DNA of 64,000 nt from CAYNMC01 sp964398365 (lineage in GTDB: Bacteria > Patescibacteriota > Microgenomatia > UBA1400 > CAYNMC01). The position numbers were made by a program, and so were the translations under genes. The notes beneath the pieces were generated by a model, which saw only the letters and a program-made list of their open reading frames with translations, was not told the origin of the DNA and did no database searches. This document shows positions 48,721 through 58,229 of this stretch, piece by piece. The stretch spans positions 1 through 64,000 of the forward strand of contig CAYNMC010000021.1 in the NCBI GenBank assembly GCA_964398365.1, read 5' to 3'. The stretch's first letter is position 1. Each line of letters starts with the position of its first letter.

Positions 48721-51700
48721 TAATAAAATTATTGATTTTAAAACTTTAACCATTAAATTGGCTTCACCTCAAACCATTAAAGAATGGTCGCATGGTGAAG
48801 TAACCAAACCGGAAACTATCAACTACCGAACTTTAAAACCGGAGAAAGACGGTTTGTTTTGCGAAAGGATTTTTGGTCCTACCAAGGACTGGGAGTGTTA
48901 TTGTGGTAAATATAAACGTATTCGCTATAAAGGGATTATTTGTGATAAATGTGGGGTAGAAGTCACTTTATCTAGGGTAAGAAGAGAAAGAATGGGACAT
49001 ATTTCTTTGGCTTGCCCAATTGCTCATGTTTGGTACTTCAAAGGTATCCCTTCTAAGCTTTCTTTATTATTAGATATCATTCCACGAGATCTTGCAGGTG
49101 TTATCTATTTTGCTCGTTATTTAGTTTTGGAAGTTGATGAAGATAAAAGAAAAGACGTTTTGAATAAATTGAAAAAAAAGCTAGAAACAACTCTTGAGGA
49201 ACTGGAAATAAAAGCAAAAAAGGAAAAAACAGAATTAAAAGAAGAAGAGGCTAAAGCCATAAAAGAATTGAAAGAAAAAATTAAATTAGTAGAAAGAAGA
49301 GAACTGACTATTCAAGAAATTAATTTAAGAACTAAACAGCAAATTGCGGCAGTTAATGACAATCTTTTTGCGGAAAAAGAAAGAGCTCATCAACTTTTTA
49401 AAGCCCTTTTTGAAATGGTTAAAAAAATAAAAATAAAAAGTATTCTTACAGAAGATGAGTATCTAAAACTTTTGGATTATCAAGCGACTGGTTTTTTGAA
49501 GGTTGGAATGGGTGCGGAAAGTTTGCTGGAACTTATTAAGAAAACTGATTTTGACAAACTTTCAGATGATTTAAGAAAAACAGCAAGAACGGCAACAGGA
49601 CAAAAAAGGATTAAGGCTACCAAAAGGTTACGTTTAATTGAAGGCATGAAAAAAGCCGGTATTCAGCCCAGTTGGATGATTTTAAGCGTTTTACCGGTGA
49701 TTCCTCCTGATTTGCGACCCATGGTTCAACTTTCTGGTGGTCGTTTTGCCTCAGCAGACCTTAATGATTTATATCGTCGGGTGATTAATCGTAACAACCG
49801 CCTTAAGCATTTAATTAATCTTGGCGCTCCAGAGATTATCTTAAGGAATGAAAAAAGAATGCTTCAGGAAGCCGTTGATAATCTTATTGATGCCACGATT
49901 TCAGGCAGGACTAAGAGAAGAACTACCAAAGAATTAAGGTCTTTATCAGAAATGTTGCGAGGGAAACAGGGGCGCTTTCGCCAAAATCTTTTGGGTAAAC
50001 GCGTAGATTATTCAGGCAGGAGTGTAATTGTTGTGGGACCAGAACTTTCCTTAAATCAATGCGGTTTACCTAAAGAAATGGCTTTAGAAATGTTTAAACC
50101 TTTTGTATTGCGAGAAATTATCAAACAGGGATTGGCGCCAAATGTTAAAAGTGCCAAACATTTTTTAGAAAGACGACCGCCAGAAGTTTTTGATATTTTG
50201 GAGAAAATTACCCAAAAACACCCTGTTTTTCTCAATCGGGCACCAACTTTACATAAATTAGGTATTCAAGCTTTTTATCCAGTTCTGATCGAAGGGAATG
50301 CGATTCAAATTCATCCCTGTGTTTGTGCCGGTTACAATGCTGACTTTGATGGTGACCAAATGGCAGTTCATGTACCTTTATCCAAAAATGCCATCAGAGA
50401 AGCAATTGAGCAAATGATGCCTCAACATAATCTTTTAAAGCCTGCCGATGGTTCACCAATTACCTTACCCAATAAAGAAATGGCTTTTGGTTGTTATTAT
50501 TTGACAACATTTGCTAAGGAAACAGAAAAAAAAGAACGCTTGCCTTTCAGCGATATCCATGAAGCAATTACTGCCTACCAACTTAAAAAAATCGGTTTAC
50601 GCCAACCAATTAAGGTAAAAATAGATAAAAAGTTGGTGGTGACGAGTGTTGGCCGGATTCTTTTTAATGAGTCTCTGCCTTCTTTTTTACCCTTTGTTAA
50701 TCAGCCAGTTAATGCTGCTTATTTAAAGGAATTAATAAATATAGCTTCTAAAAAGACTGATCTTGAACAAATGGTTAAATTAATTGATGATCTTAAACAC
50801 TTAGGCTTTTGGGGCGCGACACTTTCCGGTATTTCTTTGTCTATTTCAGACTGTGAGGTGATTCCTCAGAAGAAAAAGATTATTGAGGAGGCTAATAAAA
50901 GGGTTGCCGAAATTGAAAAAAATTTCAAGTTAGGTTTAATCACCGAGGAAGAAAAGAAACGTTTATCCAATGATGTTTGGTTAGAGACGACAGAAGATAT
51001 TGCCAATAAGACATGGGAAAATTTTGATTTGCAAAATAGCGTGAGAATGATTATTGATTCTGGCGGCACGAGGGCTTCGAAAGATCAAGTGAAACAGTTG
51101 GCGGCAATGAGAGGTTTGGTGGTTGATCCGTTAGGGAAAATAGTTGAATTGCCGACAAAATCAAACTTTAGAGAAGGTTTATCAGTATTTGAATATGTTA
51201 CTTCGAGTCGAGGTTCCCGAAAAGGCCTTACCGATTCGGCTATTAAAACGGCTGATGCAGGTTATTTAACACGGCGTTTGGTTGACGTGGCTCACGACGT
51301 GATTATTAGATTAGAAGATTGTGGAACTTCGCAGGGTATAGAAATTAAGAGAGAAGAAAAACGCATGACTACTTTTTATCAACGTTTATTGGGGCGCATT
51401 TTGCTTAAAAATATAGTTAATCCTCGAACAAAAAAAATTTTGATAAAAGCTGGAGAAATTCTTACTGAAGAGAAATTGAGCCAAATTAAAGACCTAGAGA
51501 TAGAAAGCGTAAGTGTTCGTTCCCCTTTGACTTGTGAAGCAAAATATGGACTTTGTCAAAAATGCTATGGGTGGGATTTCTCTAAAAAAGAGTTGGTTTC
51601 TTTGGGAACACCGGTGGGGATTTTGGCTGCCCAATCTATAGGTGAGCCAGGAACTCAATTGACGATGAGAGTGAAACATTTTGGGGGAATTGTAGTTTCT

Positions 51701-52411
51701 GACGTGACGCAAGGATTACCTCGGGTTGAAGAACTTTTTGAAGCCAGAACTCCCAAATTGTTATCCCCGATTACGGAGATTGCCGGTAGGGTTAAAGTTG
51801 AAGAAACACCATCAGGTTATCGCGTAAAAATTAGAAGTGTTGGTATAAAACCAGTCGAGGAAAGAGAATATTTAGTCCCCCTGACAAGCACTTTAAAGGT
51901 TAAGACAGGTGACCTGGTACCAGTAGGCATGCAATTGGCTTCTGGTGGCCTTGACCTTAAAGAAGTTTTAAGGATTAGAGGTTTAAGAGGCGTTCAGGAT
52001 TATCTTATCAAAGAAATCCAACAAATTTATGAATCTCAAGGCATTCCTATCAATGATAAACACTTTGAGGTGATTATTCGTAAAATGAGCGATAAAGTTA
52101 AAGTGGAATCTTCAGGGGATACTAATTTATTACCTGGGGAACTCGTAGAAAAATCTTACTTTGAGGATGAGAATGCGGCGATTTTAGCTTCTGGTGGCGA
52201 ACCCGCTACTGCTCAAGTTATTATTTTAGGGATTACTCGAGCTAGTCTTTACACGAGTTCTTGGCTATCGGCAGCTTCTTTTCAGGAAACCTCAAATGTT
52301 TTAACTGATGCTTCTTTGGAAGGAAAGGAAGATAAACTTTTAGGTTTAAAAGAAAATGTTATAATAGGCAGACTGATTCCAACAACGCCAGAAAGAGCAA
52401 AAATAGAATAG
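48713..52411 (+). CDS. rpoC: DNA-directed RNA polymerase subunit beta'
   Basis: 1232 aa. The N-terminal zinc finger has CYCGKYKRIRYKGIICDKCGVE; the active site is YNADFDGDQMAVHVP with Asp544, 546 and 548 binding Mg; FLNRAPTLHKLGIQAF, and the late zinc site CEAKYGLCQKCYG. A charged coiled-coil insertion at about residues 145-215 (LKKKLETTLEELEIKAKKE onwards) lies where other lineages carry lineage-specific inserts. It overlaps rpoB by 8 bases. Confidence 0.97.
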   Translation: MFSNKIIDFKTLTIKLASPQTIKEWSHGEVTKPETINYRTLKPEKDGLFCERIFGPTKDWECYCGKYKRIRYKGIICDKCGVEVTLSRVRRERMGHISLACPIAHVWYFKGIPSKLSLLLDIIPRDLAGVIYFARYLVLEVDEDKRKDVLNKLKKKLETTLEELEIKAKKEKTELKEEEAKAIKELKEKIKLVERRELTIQEINLRTKQQIAAVNDNLFAEKERAHQLFKALFEMVKKIKIKSILTEDEYLKLLDYQATGFLKVGMGAESLLELIKKTDFDKLSDDLRKTARTATGQKRIKATKRLRLIEGMKKAGIQPSWMILSVLPVIPPDLRPMVQLSGGRFASADLNDLYRRVINRNNRLKHLINLGAPEIILRNEKRMLQEAVDNLIDATISGRTKRRTTKELRSLSEMLRGKQGRFRQNLLGKRVDYSGRSVIVVGPELSLNQCGLPKEMALEMFKPFVLREIIKQGLAPNVKSAKHFLERRPPEVFDILEKITQKHPVFLNRAPTLHKLGIQAFYPVLIEGNAIQIHPCVCAGYNADFDGDQMAVHVPLSKNAIREAIEQMMPQHNLLKPADGSPITLPNKEMAFGCYYLTTFAKETEKKERLPFSDIHEAITAYQLKKIGLRQPIKVKIDKKLVVTSVGRILFNESLPSFLPFVNQPVNAAYLKELINIASKKTDLEQMVKLIDDLKHLGFWGATLSGISLSISDCEVIPQKKKIIEEANKRVAEIEKNFKLGLITEEEKKRLSNDVWLETTEDIANKTWENFDLQNSVRMIIDSGGTRASKDQVKQLAAMRGLVVDPLGKIVELPTKSNFREGLSVFEYVTSSRGSRKGLTDSAIKTADAGYLTRRLVDVAHDVIIRLEDCGTSQGIEIKREEKRMTTFYQRLLGRILLKNIVNPRTKKILIKAGEILTEEKLSQIKDLEIESVSVRSPLTCEAKYGLCQKCYGWDFSKKELVSLGTPVGILAAQSIGEPGTQLTMRVKHFGGIVVSDVTQGLPRVEELFEARTPKLLSPITEIAGRVKVEETPSGYRVKIRSVGIKPVEEREYLVPLTSTLKVKTGDLVPVGMQLASGGLDLKEVLRIRGLRGVQDYLIKEIQQIYESQGIPINDKHFEVIIRKMSDKVKVESSGDTNLLPGELVEKSYFEDENAAILASGGEPATAQVIILGITRASLYTSSWLSAASFQETSNVLTDASLEGKEDKLLGLKENVIIGRLIPTTPERAKIE

Positions 52412-52424
52412 GAGGTTTAAAATT

Positions 52425-52874
52425 ATGCCCACAATTAATCAACTTATTCGTAAGGGCCGTAAACTTAAACCCAAGAAGGTAAAAGCAGCAGCCTTAAGAA
52501 AATTTTTTAATGCTAAAGAAAGAAGGGTTAAAGAATTAGCTTCTCCTCAAAAAAGAGGAGTTTGTGTTTTAGTGAAGACAATGACCCCTAAAAAGCCCAA
52601 TTCGGCTCTAAGAAAAGTTGCAAGAGTAAGACTATCCAATAAACAAGAGATTACTGCCTATATTCCTGGAGAAGGTCATAATTTAGTAGAACATTCGGTG
52701 GTTTTGGTAAGAGGAGGGAGAGTTAAAGACTTGCCGGGAGTAAAATATCATATTATTAGAGGCAAATATGATGCTTTAGGCGTAGAAGGTAGACAAAAAG
52801 GCCGTTCTAAATATGGTACACGCATCGGTGGTAAAGTAGGAGTAACTACTGGACCAGCTCCAGCCACAAGTTAA
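52425..52874 (+). CDS. rpsL: 30S ribosomal protein S12
   Basis: Decoding-centre ribosomal protein. KTMTPKKPNSALRKVARVRLSN and GEGHNLVEHSVVLVRGGRVKDLPGVKYH are near-universal, and GRSKYGTRI ends the fold. It is 149 aa, longer than the usual 124-139: about a dozen extra residues (VKAAALRKFFNAKERRVKEL) precede CVLVKT, and ten more (GGKVGVTTGPAPATS) follow the end. GGAGGT precedes ATG 52425. It follows rpoC by 13 bases. Confidence 0.96.
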   Translation: MPTINQLIRKGRKLKPKKVKAAALRKFFNAKERRVKELASPQKRGVCVLVKTMTPKKPNSALRKVARVRLSNKQEITAYIPGEGHNLVEHSVVLVRGGRVKDLPGVKYHIIRGKYDALGVEGRQKGRSKYGTRIGGKVGVTTGPAPATS

Positions 52875-52876
52875 AT

Positions 52877-53353
52877 ATGAGAAACAAAAGAGCCAAAAAG
52901 AGACTTCTTGAACCAGATTCTGTTTATAACAGCCGCCTAGTAACAAGATTAATTAATCGGGTTATGAGAAATGGTAAAAAATCGGTGGCAGTAGCGCAGG
53001 TGTATAAAGCTTTAAAACTTGTAGAAGAAAAGCTCAAGAAACCAGCTTTGGATGTGCTTAGACAAGCTTTGGAAAATATTAAACCAGTGATGGAAGTTCG
53101 ACCTCGTCGGATTGGGGGAGCCGCTTATCAAGTACCCATGCCTGTTAGAGGAGACAGACGAGAGTCCTTGGCGATTAAGTGGTTGGTTTTATCGGCAAGA
53201 GAAAGACCTAATAAGGAGTATAAAAACTACAGCTTGAAATTAATGGCAGAAATCATAGATGCTTTAAACAATACTGGTGGGGCGGTTCGTCGGAAAGAAA
53301 ATGTCCATAAAATGGCTGAAGCTAATAAAGCCTTTGCTCACTTTAGATGGTAA
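52877..53353 (+). CDS. rpsG: 30S ribosomal protein S7
   Basis: Nucleates the 30S head, 158 aa. LVTRLINRVMRNGKKSVAVAQVYKAL, ALENIKPVMEVRPRRIGGAAYQVPMPV and GGAVRRKENVHKMAEANKAFAHFRW are diagnostic. It begins 2 bases after rpsL. fusA and tufA, often next in this operon, do not follow. Confidence 0.97.
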   Translation: MRNKRAKKRLLEPDSVYNSRLVTRLINRVMRNGKKSVAVAQVYKALKLVEEKLKKPALDVLRQALENIKPVMEVRPRRIGGAAYQVPMPVRGDRRESLAIKWLVLSARERPNKEYKNYSLKLMAEIIDALNNTGGAVRRKENVHKMAEANKAFAHFRW

Positions 53354-53662
53354 AAATTTTTAACCTCCCTCGTTTTTTAATTTCTTTATTTAGTTAGACC
53401 CAGAAGATTGATAATAAAAGGGAGAAGAGTTTAAGTTAAATAATCACTTGCTTCATGTTATAAGTTTATTAAATTCATAAAAATTTCCATAATATTTGTT
53501 TTTTTATGTTTTGTGTTTTGCTTACTAAGCAAAGTAATTGACTCAAAGGTCTTTAAATTCAATGATTCGAATCATTGAATTTTTAAGGGGAAAGGGGAGC
53601 GGTTTAAATGTTTAAATCTAGAAACTCTTTTTTAAAAATAGCTTTCTTGTTATGATAAAAAG
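53354..53662. other. Intergenic region between rpsG and rdgB
   Basis: About 310 AT-rich bases. It holds the 28-bp palindrome and, at the end, TGT-TATGAT (53651-53656), a -10 ending 6 bases before the rdgB GTG. Nothing else was recognised. Confidence 0.5.
53555..53584. repeat. 28-bp perfect palindrome after rpsG
   Basis: Perfect palindrome with half-site AAATTCAATGATTC, followed by TT. As RNA it would form a 12-bp stem with a TCGA loop and could end the rpoBC-rpsLG transcript. A copy of its central 24 bases is found inside alaS at 38933-38956. Confidence 0.75.
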
Positions 53663-54262
53663 GTGAGAAAATTACTGATTGCTACTCACAATCTCAATAA
53701 ATTTCAAGAATTTTTAGAAGCCCTTCAAGATTTACCCTTTAATTTCTTTAAACTTAATGATTTGGGAGAAAAGTTTTTTAATTTCAAATTTAAAGAAACA
53801 GGTAGGACTTTTGTAGAGAATGCTATTTTAAAAGCCAAAACTTTTGGTCGAGCAAGCGGTTGCTTAACGCTGGCGGATGATTCTGGTTTATGTGTTGATT
53901 ATTTGAAAGGAAAGCCGGGTATAAACAGTCATAGATTTGGCAAGGGTAGCGATGAAGATCGTTATCAAAAATTACTTAAGATGATGTCAGGGGTTAGTTT
54001 GGCAAAAAGGCGTGCAGTCTTTATCTGTGCCCTCGTCCTTTTTGATCCAGTGAAGGAGATGATTGAAATCAGTAAAGGTAAATGTCAGGGAAAGATTGCC
54101 TTTAAACCTCAAGGCGAAGGCGGCTTTGGTTATGACCCCATTTTTATTGTTGATGGTTTAAATAAACACCTTGCTCAATTAAGTTTAGCAGAAAAAAATC
54201 AAGTTTCTCATCGGGGCAAGGCTTTAAAAAAAATAAGAAAAAGATTGTTAACCTATCTTTAA
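53663..54262 (+). CDS. rdgB: Non-canonical purine NTP pyrophosphatase (RdgB/HAM1 family)
   Basis: Removes ITP, dITP and XTP from the nucleotide pool. LLIATHNLNKFQEFLEAL is the substrate-binding start, GRTFVENAILKAKTFGRASGCLTLADDSGLCVDYL the catalytic acidic region, and PQGEGGFGYDPIF and NQVSHRGKALKKI the specificity loops. 199 aa with a GTG start at 53663, 6 bases after a TATGAT hexamer. Confidence 0.93.
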   Translation: MRKLLIATHNLNKFQEFLEALQDLPFNFFKLNDLGEKFFNFKFKETGRTFVENAILKAKTFGRASGCLTLADDSGLCVDYLKGKPGINSHRFGKGSDEDRYQKLLKMMSGVSLAKRRAVFICALVLFDPVKEMIEISKGKCQGKIAFKPQGEGGFGYDPIFIVDGLNKHLAQLSLAEKNQVSHRGKALKKIRKRLLTYL

Positions 54263-54287
54263 ATAATTCTTTAGAGATTAAATAGCG

Positions 54288-55247
54288 ATGAAAATTAAAG
54301 AGATGTTTTTAATATTTTTTTCAGGTTTAATTACCGGTGTTTTTCTAAGCTTTTTTAAGCTAGATAAATCAGATAATTTTTTAGTCGCACCTGTGGCTCT
54401 TTCGATGGCCGCCACCAAAGATTTCATTATGCCCGTCAGCGGAGAGGAAATTTTAAGACCAGCAGGGGTAACCTTTTCAGCGCCCAAGAAAGTTTTTAAA
54501 CAAAATTTAAACCAAAATGAGCCTCTAAAAGCAAATGAAGAGCTTACCGACTCTTCTTTAGCTTTAAGAAACCCAGCGGTTTCCCTCAATGCTGGTAGTT
54601 TAACTCTTGCGATTTTGGGAGATTCAATGGTAGATACGATGGGAGAGGGCCTTCCTTATTTAGAAAAAGCCTTAAAAAAATATTATCCTCATTATAAGTT
54701 TAGATTGTTAAATTATGGGGCAGGCGGCACGAATATTGATTATGGTATTCAAAGATTAACAGAAAATTATCAATATTTAGGTAAAAATATCCCCGCTTTA
54801 ATTTCTACTAACCCAGACATTGTGATTATTGAGTCCTTTGCTTATAATGCTGGCGGAGTTCAAAAAAGTGATTTTGACCACCATTGGTTATCACTGGCAA
54901 AAGCGGTAGAGATTTTAAAAACCCAGACTCGTGCAAAAATTATTTTATTGGCCACCATTGCTCCCAATAAAGCCAATTTTGGGCTGGGAGCGGCAGGAAT
55001 TAATTTAACTAAGGAACAGGCATGGCAACATGCAGAAAAAATTAGTCTATATTTAGAAAATACAATTAACTTTGCTAATTCTCAAAAATTAGCCCTCGTT
55101 GATGCCTATCATCCTTCATTAGTTAATGGTGATGGCAATCTTCGTTACATTAGTGTCGCTGATCATCTTCACCCTTCTGTTGAAGGCTGTATTTTTATTG
55201 CCGAATTAATTGCTCAAAAATTAATTGAATTAGGTTGGTTAAAATAG
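54288..55247 (+). CDS. Membrane-anchored SGNH/GDSL hydrolase
   Basis: 319 aa. An N-terminal helix (about 5-22) anchors an extracytoplasmic SGNH esterase domain. Catalytic Ser113 is in ILGDSMVDT, the Gly/Asn oxyanion residues are in NYGAGGTNIDYG and IIESFAYNAGG, and Asp292/His295 in ADHLHPS complete the triad. Such proteins often remove or add acyl groups on glycans or peptidoglycan. It starts 25 bases after rdgB. Confidence 0.85.
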   Translation: MKIKEMFLIFFSGLITGVFLSFFKLDKSDNFLVAPVALSMAATKDFIMPVSGEEILRPAGVTFSAPKKVFKQNLNQNEPLKANEELTDSSLALRNPAVSLNAGSLTLAILGDSMVDTMGEGLPYLEKALKKYYPHYKFRLLNYGAGGTNIDYGIQRLTENYQYLGKNIPALISTNPDIVIIESFAYNAGGVQKSDFDHHWLSLAKAVEILKTQTRAKIILLATIAPNKANFGLGAAGINLTKEQAWQHAEKISLYLENTINFANSQKLALVDAYHPSLVNGDGNLRYISVADHLHPSVEGCIFIAELIAQKLIELGWLK

Positions 55248-55320
55248 TTAACTTTGATTTTTGGTTTCTGAAAAGCTAGAATAAAGTTAAGCTCTCAAGT
55301 AAGATGACAAAATACTGCCC

Positions 55321-57000
55321 ATGAAACTTGCTCATGAAGAATTAAAAAAAATCCTCGTTCAGGCTGGTTTTATTTCCGCTGCTGATTTTGATGATGCCCT
55401 GCGTGCTGCCACAGATTTAGGAAAAAGGATTGAAGATATCTTAATTTTTAGGGGTTTTATTAATGAAATTACGCTAGGTAAGCTGGTAGCCGAGTACCTC
55501 AAATTACCCTACATTGAGATCAGCCGCCAGTTTATTGCCGAAGATGTTTTGAAACTTATTCCCGAGAAACTCGCGCGAGTTTATCGGATTGTTGCCTTTG
55601 CAAAAGAGGGTTCAGTTTTGAAGGTGGCAATGAGCGATCCAACGAATTTTGAGGCCCTGGAATTTGCCCGTAGGCAAACTGGTTTACAAATTGTTCCCTA
55701 TTTTACTACCGAAGGCAACATCCGCAAAGCCCTTGGCCAATATAAACGTAATATCCGTGCTGTTTTTGATAAAGCCATCAGTGAAAATCTCAAAAAAGCC
55801 AGTCCTGAAGAAAATTTAGCCAAAGCCGCTGAAATGTTACCCGTGATTAAGGTTTTAGATACGATTTTAGAATATGCGGTGGCGGAGAAGGCTTCAGATA
55901 TTCATATTGAAACTTATGCCGAAGAGGTGATTATTCGTTTTCGTATTGATGGTATTTTAAGGGATATTATTAAATTACCACGCGGCATTGAAACAGCTCT
56001 GGTAGCGAGGATTAAAATCTTGGCTAATTTAAAAATTGATGAACATCGAGTTCCTCAAGATGGTCGCTATAAATTTATCATTGATGAGGAAGCAATTGCT
56101 TTAAGAATTTCCATTATTCCCAGTTTTTATGGTGAGAATGTGGTTTTGCGTTTACTTCCAGAAAATGCCAGACCTTTAAGCTTGGAAGAATTAGGCTTGA
56201 TGGGTAATAATTTACGGGTAGTTAAGAATAATATGTTCAAACCTCATGGAATGATTTTGGTTACCGGCCCTACGGGTTGTGGTAAAACTACTACCCTTTA
56301 TTCAATTTTAAATATTCTTAATACCGTGGCGGTGAAAATTTGTACGATTGAGGATCCTATCGAGTATGGGATTAAACGCGTTAGTCAAATTCAGGTTAAC
56401 TACAAAACCGGTTTAACTTTTGCGGTGGGCTTGCGAGCTTTAATGCGGCATGATCCCAATATTATTATGGTGGGAGAAATAAGAGACAGAGAGACAGCGG
56501 AAATTGCCATTCATGCGGCGCTTACCGGACATTTAGTTTTATCAACTTTGCATACCAATAATGCTGCGGGAGCCATTCCGCGTTTATTAGATATGGGCGT
56601 GGAAGGCTTTCTGGTAGCTTCGACAATTAACGCCATCATTGCCCAGCGTTTGGTAAGGAAAATTTGTCCCGCATGTATTACTGAATATCAACCTGAGGAA
56701 AAAATTTTAGAATTACTAACCAAAGATTTTGGTTTAAACTTAAGCGGGCAAAAATTTTATAAAGGCAGAGGTTGTCGTGAATGCGGAGGAAGTGGTTATA
56801 CTGGCAGAATTGGGATTTATGAGGTGATTGAGGTAACCGAAACCCTTAAACGTTTAATCAATAACAAAATTGCTAGTGATGAGATTGAAAAGCAAGCACA
56901 GAGTGAAGGTATGGTTAAGATGATTGAAGATGGTTTAAATAAAATTGCCGCTGGCTTGACCACAATTGAAGAAGTTTTGCGGGCAGTGAGAGAAGATTGA
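55321..57000 (+). CDS. pilB: Type IV pilus assembly ATPase PilB
   Basis: Hexameric GspE/PilB motor that powers pilus extension, 559 aa. An N-terminal MshEN-type domain (LGKRIEDILIFRGFINEITLGKLVAEYLKLPYIEI) is followed by the motor with KASDIHIE, GPTGCGKTTTLYSILNIL (about 316), the Asp box CTIEDPIEYGIKRVSQIQVN, MVGEIRDRETAEIAIHAALTGHLVLSTLHTN and a tetracysteine zinc site (CPAC, CRECGGSGYTGRIG). pilC follows by 13 bases. Confidence 0.95.
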   Translation: MKLAHEELKKILVQAGFISAADFDDALRAATDLGKRIEDILIFRGFINEITLGKLVAEYLKLPYIEISRQFIAEDVLKLIPEKLARVYRIVAFAKEGSVLKVAMSDPTNFEALEFARRQTGLQIVPYFTTEGNIRKALGQYKRNIRAVFDKAISENLKKASPEENLAKAAEMLPVIKVLDTILEYAVAEKASDIHIETYAEEVIIRFRIDGILRDIIKLPRGIETALVARIKILANLKIDEHRVPQDGRYKFIIDEEAIALRISIIPSFYGENVVLRLLPENARPLSLEELGLMGNNLRVVKNNMFKPHGMILVTGPTGCGKTTTLYSILNILNTVAVKICTIEDPIEYGIKRVSQIQVNYKTGLTFAVGLRALMRHDPNIIMVGEIRDRETAEIAIHAALTGHLVLSTLHTNNAAGAIPRLLDMGVEGFLVASTINAIIAQRLVRKICPACITEYQPEEKILELLTKDFGLNLSGQKFYKGRGCRECGGSGYTGRIGIYEVIEVTETLKRLINNKIASDEIEKQAQSEGMVKMIEDGLNKIAAGLTTIEEVLRAVRED

Positions 57001-57013
57001 AAGGGAGATTAAA

Positions 57014-58228
57014 ATGCCGCTTTTTACTTATAAAGCTAAAAACAAAAACGGTTTAATCGTTGAGGAAACGATTCAGGCTTCTACGAAAAGTGAAGCCGCC
57101 TCCTTTTTAAAAGCCGATGGTTTGCAAGTTTTAACAATTAAAAGCCTAGATGAAGGTTTTACAAGATGGGGAAAGAAAATTTCTACAGCGGAAAAATCTG
57201 CTTTTTGTCGTTTTATGGCAACGATGTTACGTTCAGGTTTATCGCTTTCTGAAGCTGCAGAAATTATTAAACAAGAAACAGAAAATGCAAGAATGAAGGA
57301 AATTTTAGCCGATATTGCTTTTCAAACAAAAAAGGGTAAGAGTCTTTCCCTAACACTTTCTTCCTATAAGAGCGATTTTGATGCCACCTTTCTGACAATT
57401 ATTAAATCGGGTGAGCAATCAGGGACTTTGGAAGAGGCATTTAATTATTTAGCCAAACAGTTGTTAAACAGTTATGAATTTTCTCAAAAAATAAAAGGAG
57501 CGTTAATTTATCCGGCAGTGATTATTGGGGCGATGTTTGTCGTTGGCACAACAATGTTGGTGATGGTTTTGCCAAAAATTGCCGATGTCTTTTTAAAGAT
57601 GAAAATCAATTTACCCACCATGACGCGATTTATTTTTAATCTCGGTCTTTTTATTGGCAGTCACACATTTTTATTTTTATTAGGACTTATTGTTCTTTTT
57701 TTTCTTTTTTTTCTTTTAGTTTATCTAGAAAACACAAGAAATAAGTTGATTAAGCTTTTGACTAAATTTCCGCCCATAAAAAAAATGCTTGGACAAATTG
57801 ATTTAGCGCGGTTTTCCCGAACTTTAGCAATTTTGTTAAAAAGCGGTGTTTCGATCATCGAAGCTTTGGAGGTAGCGGCTGATAGTCTCACCCAGCCGCA
57901 ATTGAAAAAACAAGCCAAAAATTTTGCTGCTGGTTTAGCTAAAGGTAAATCTTTATCCACAGTTTTAGCAGAAAAACAAGGATATTTTCCTTTGATTATG
58001 ATTCAAACTATTAGAACTGGCGAAGGTAGTGGTAATTTAGAGGCTGTTTTACAGGAGCTGGCTGATTTTTATGAAAAAGAAGTCGAATATCAATTGAAGA
58101 GGTTAACGACGTTAATTGAGCCTATTTTGATGTTATTGATTGGTATTGTAGTAGGAGCGATGGTTATTTTAATTATTGCTCCCATTTATAGTGTTATTGG
58201 TGGTTTGCAGGAAAGTATTAAACGCTAA
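57014..58228 (+). CDS. pilC: Type IV pilus inner-membrane platform protein PilC
   Basis: GspF-family protein, 404 aa, with two T2SSF helical domains (FCRFMATMLRSGLSLSEAAEII and FSRTLAILLKSGVSIIEALEVA) each followed by GEQSGTLEEAF- or GEGSGNLEAVL-type motifs, and three membrane helices. It anchors PilB to the membrane and to pilin addition. Confidence 0.95.
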   Translation: MPLFTYKAKNKNGLIVEETIQASTKSEAASFLKADGLQVLTIKSLDEGFTRWGKKISTAEKSAFCRFMATMLRSGLSLSEAAEIIKQETENARMKEILADIAFQTKKGKSLSLTLSSYKSDFDATFLTIIKSGEQSGTLEEAFNYLAKQLLNSYEFSQKIKGALIYPAVIIGAMFVVGTTMLVMVLPKIADVFLKMKINLPTMTRFIFNLGLFIGSHTFLFLLGLIVLFFLFFLLVYLENTRNKLIKLLTKFPPIKKMLGQIDLARFSRTLAILLKSGVSIIEALEVAADSLTQPQLKKQAKNFAAGLAKGKSLSTVLAEKQGYFPLIMIQTIRTGEGSGNLEAVLQELADFYEKEVEYQLKRLTTLIEPILMLLIGIVVGAMVILIIAPIYSVIGGLQESIKR

Positions 58229-58229
58229 A

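Noticed and set aside
54278..54589. A 103-codon minus-strand frame at the start of the SGNH hydrolase gene
   Set aside because: It overlaps the well-supported SGNH gene and has no ribosome-binding site or promoter.
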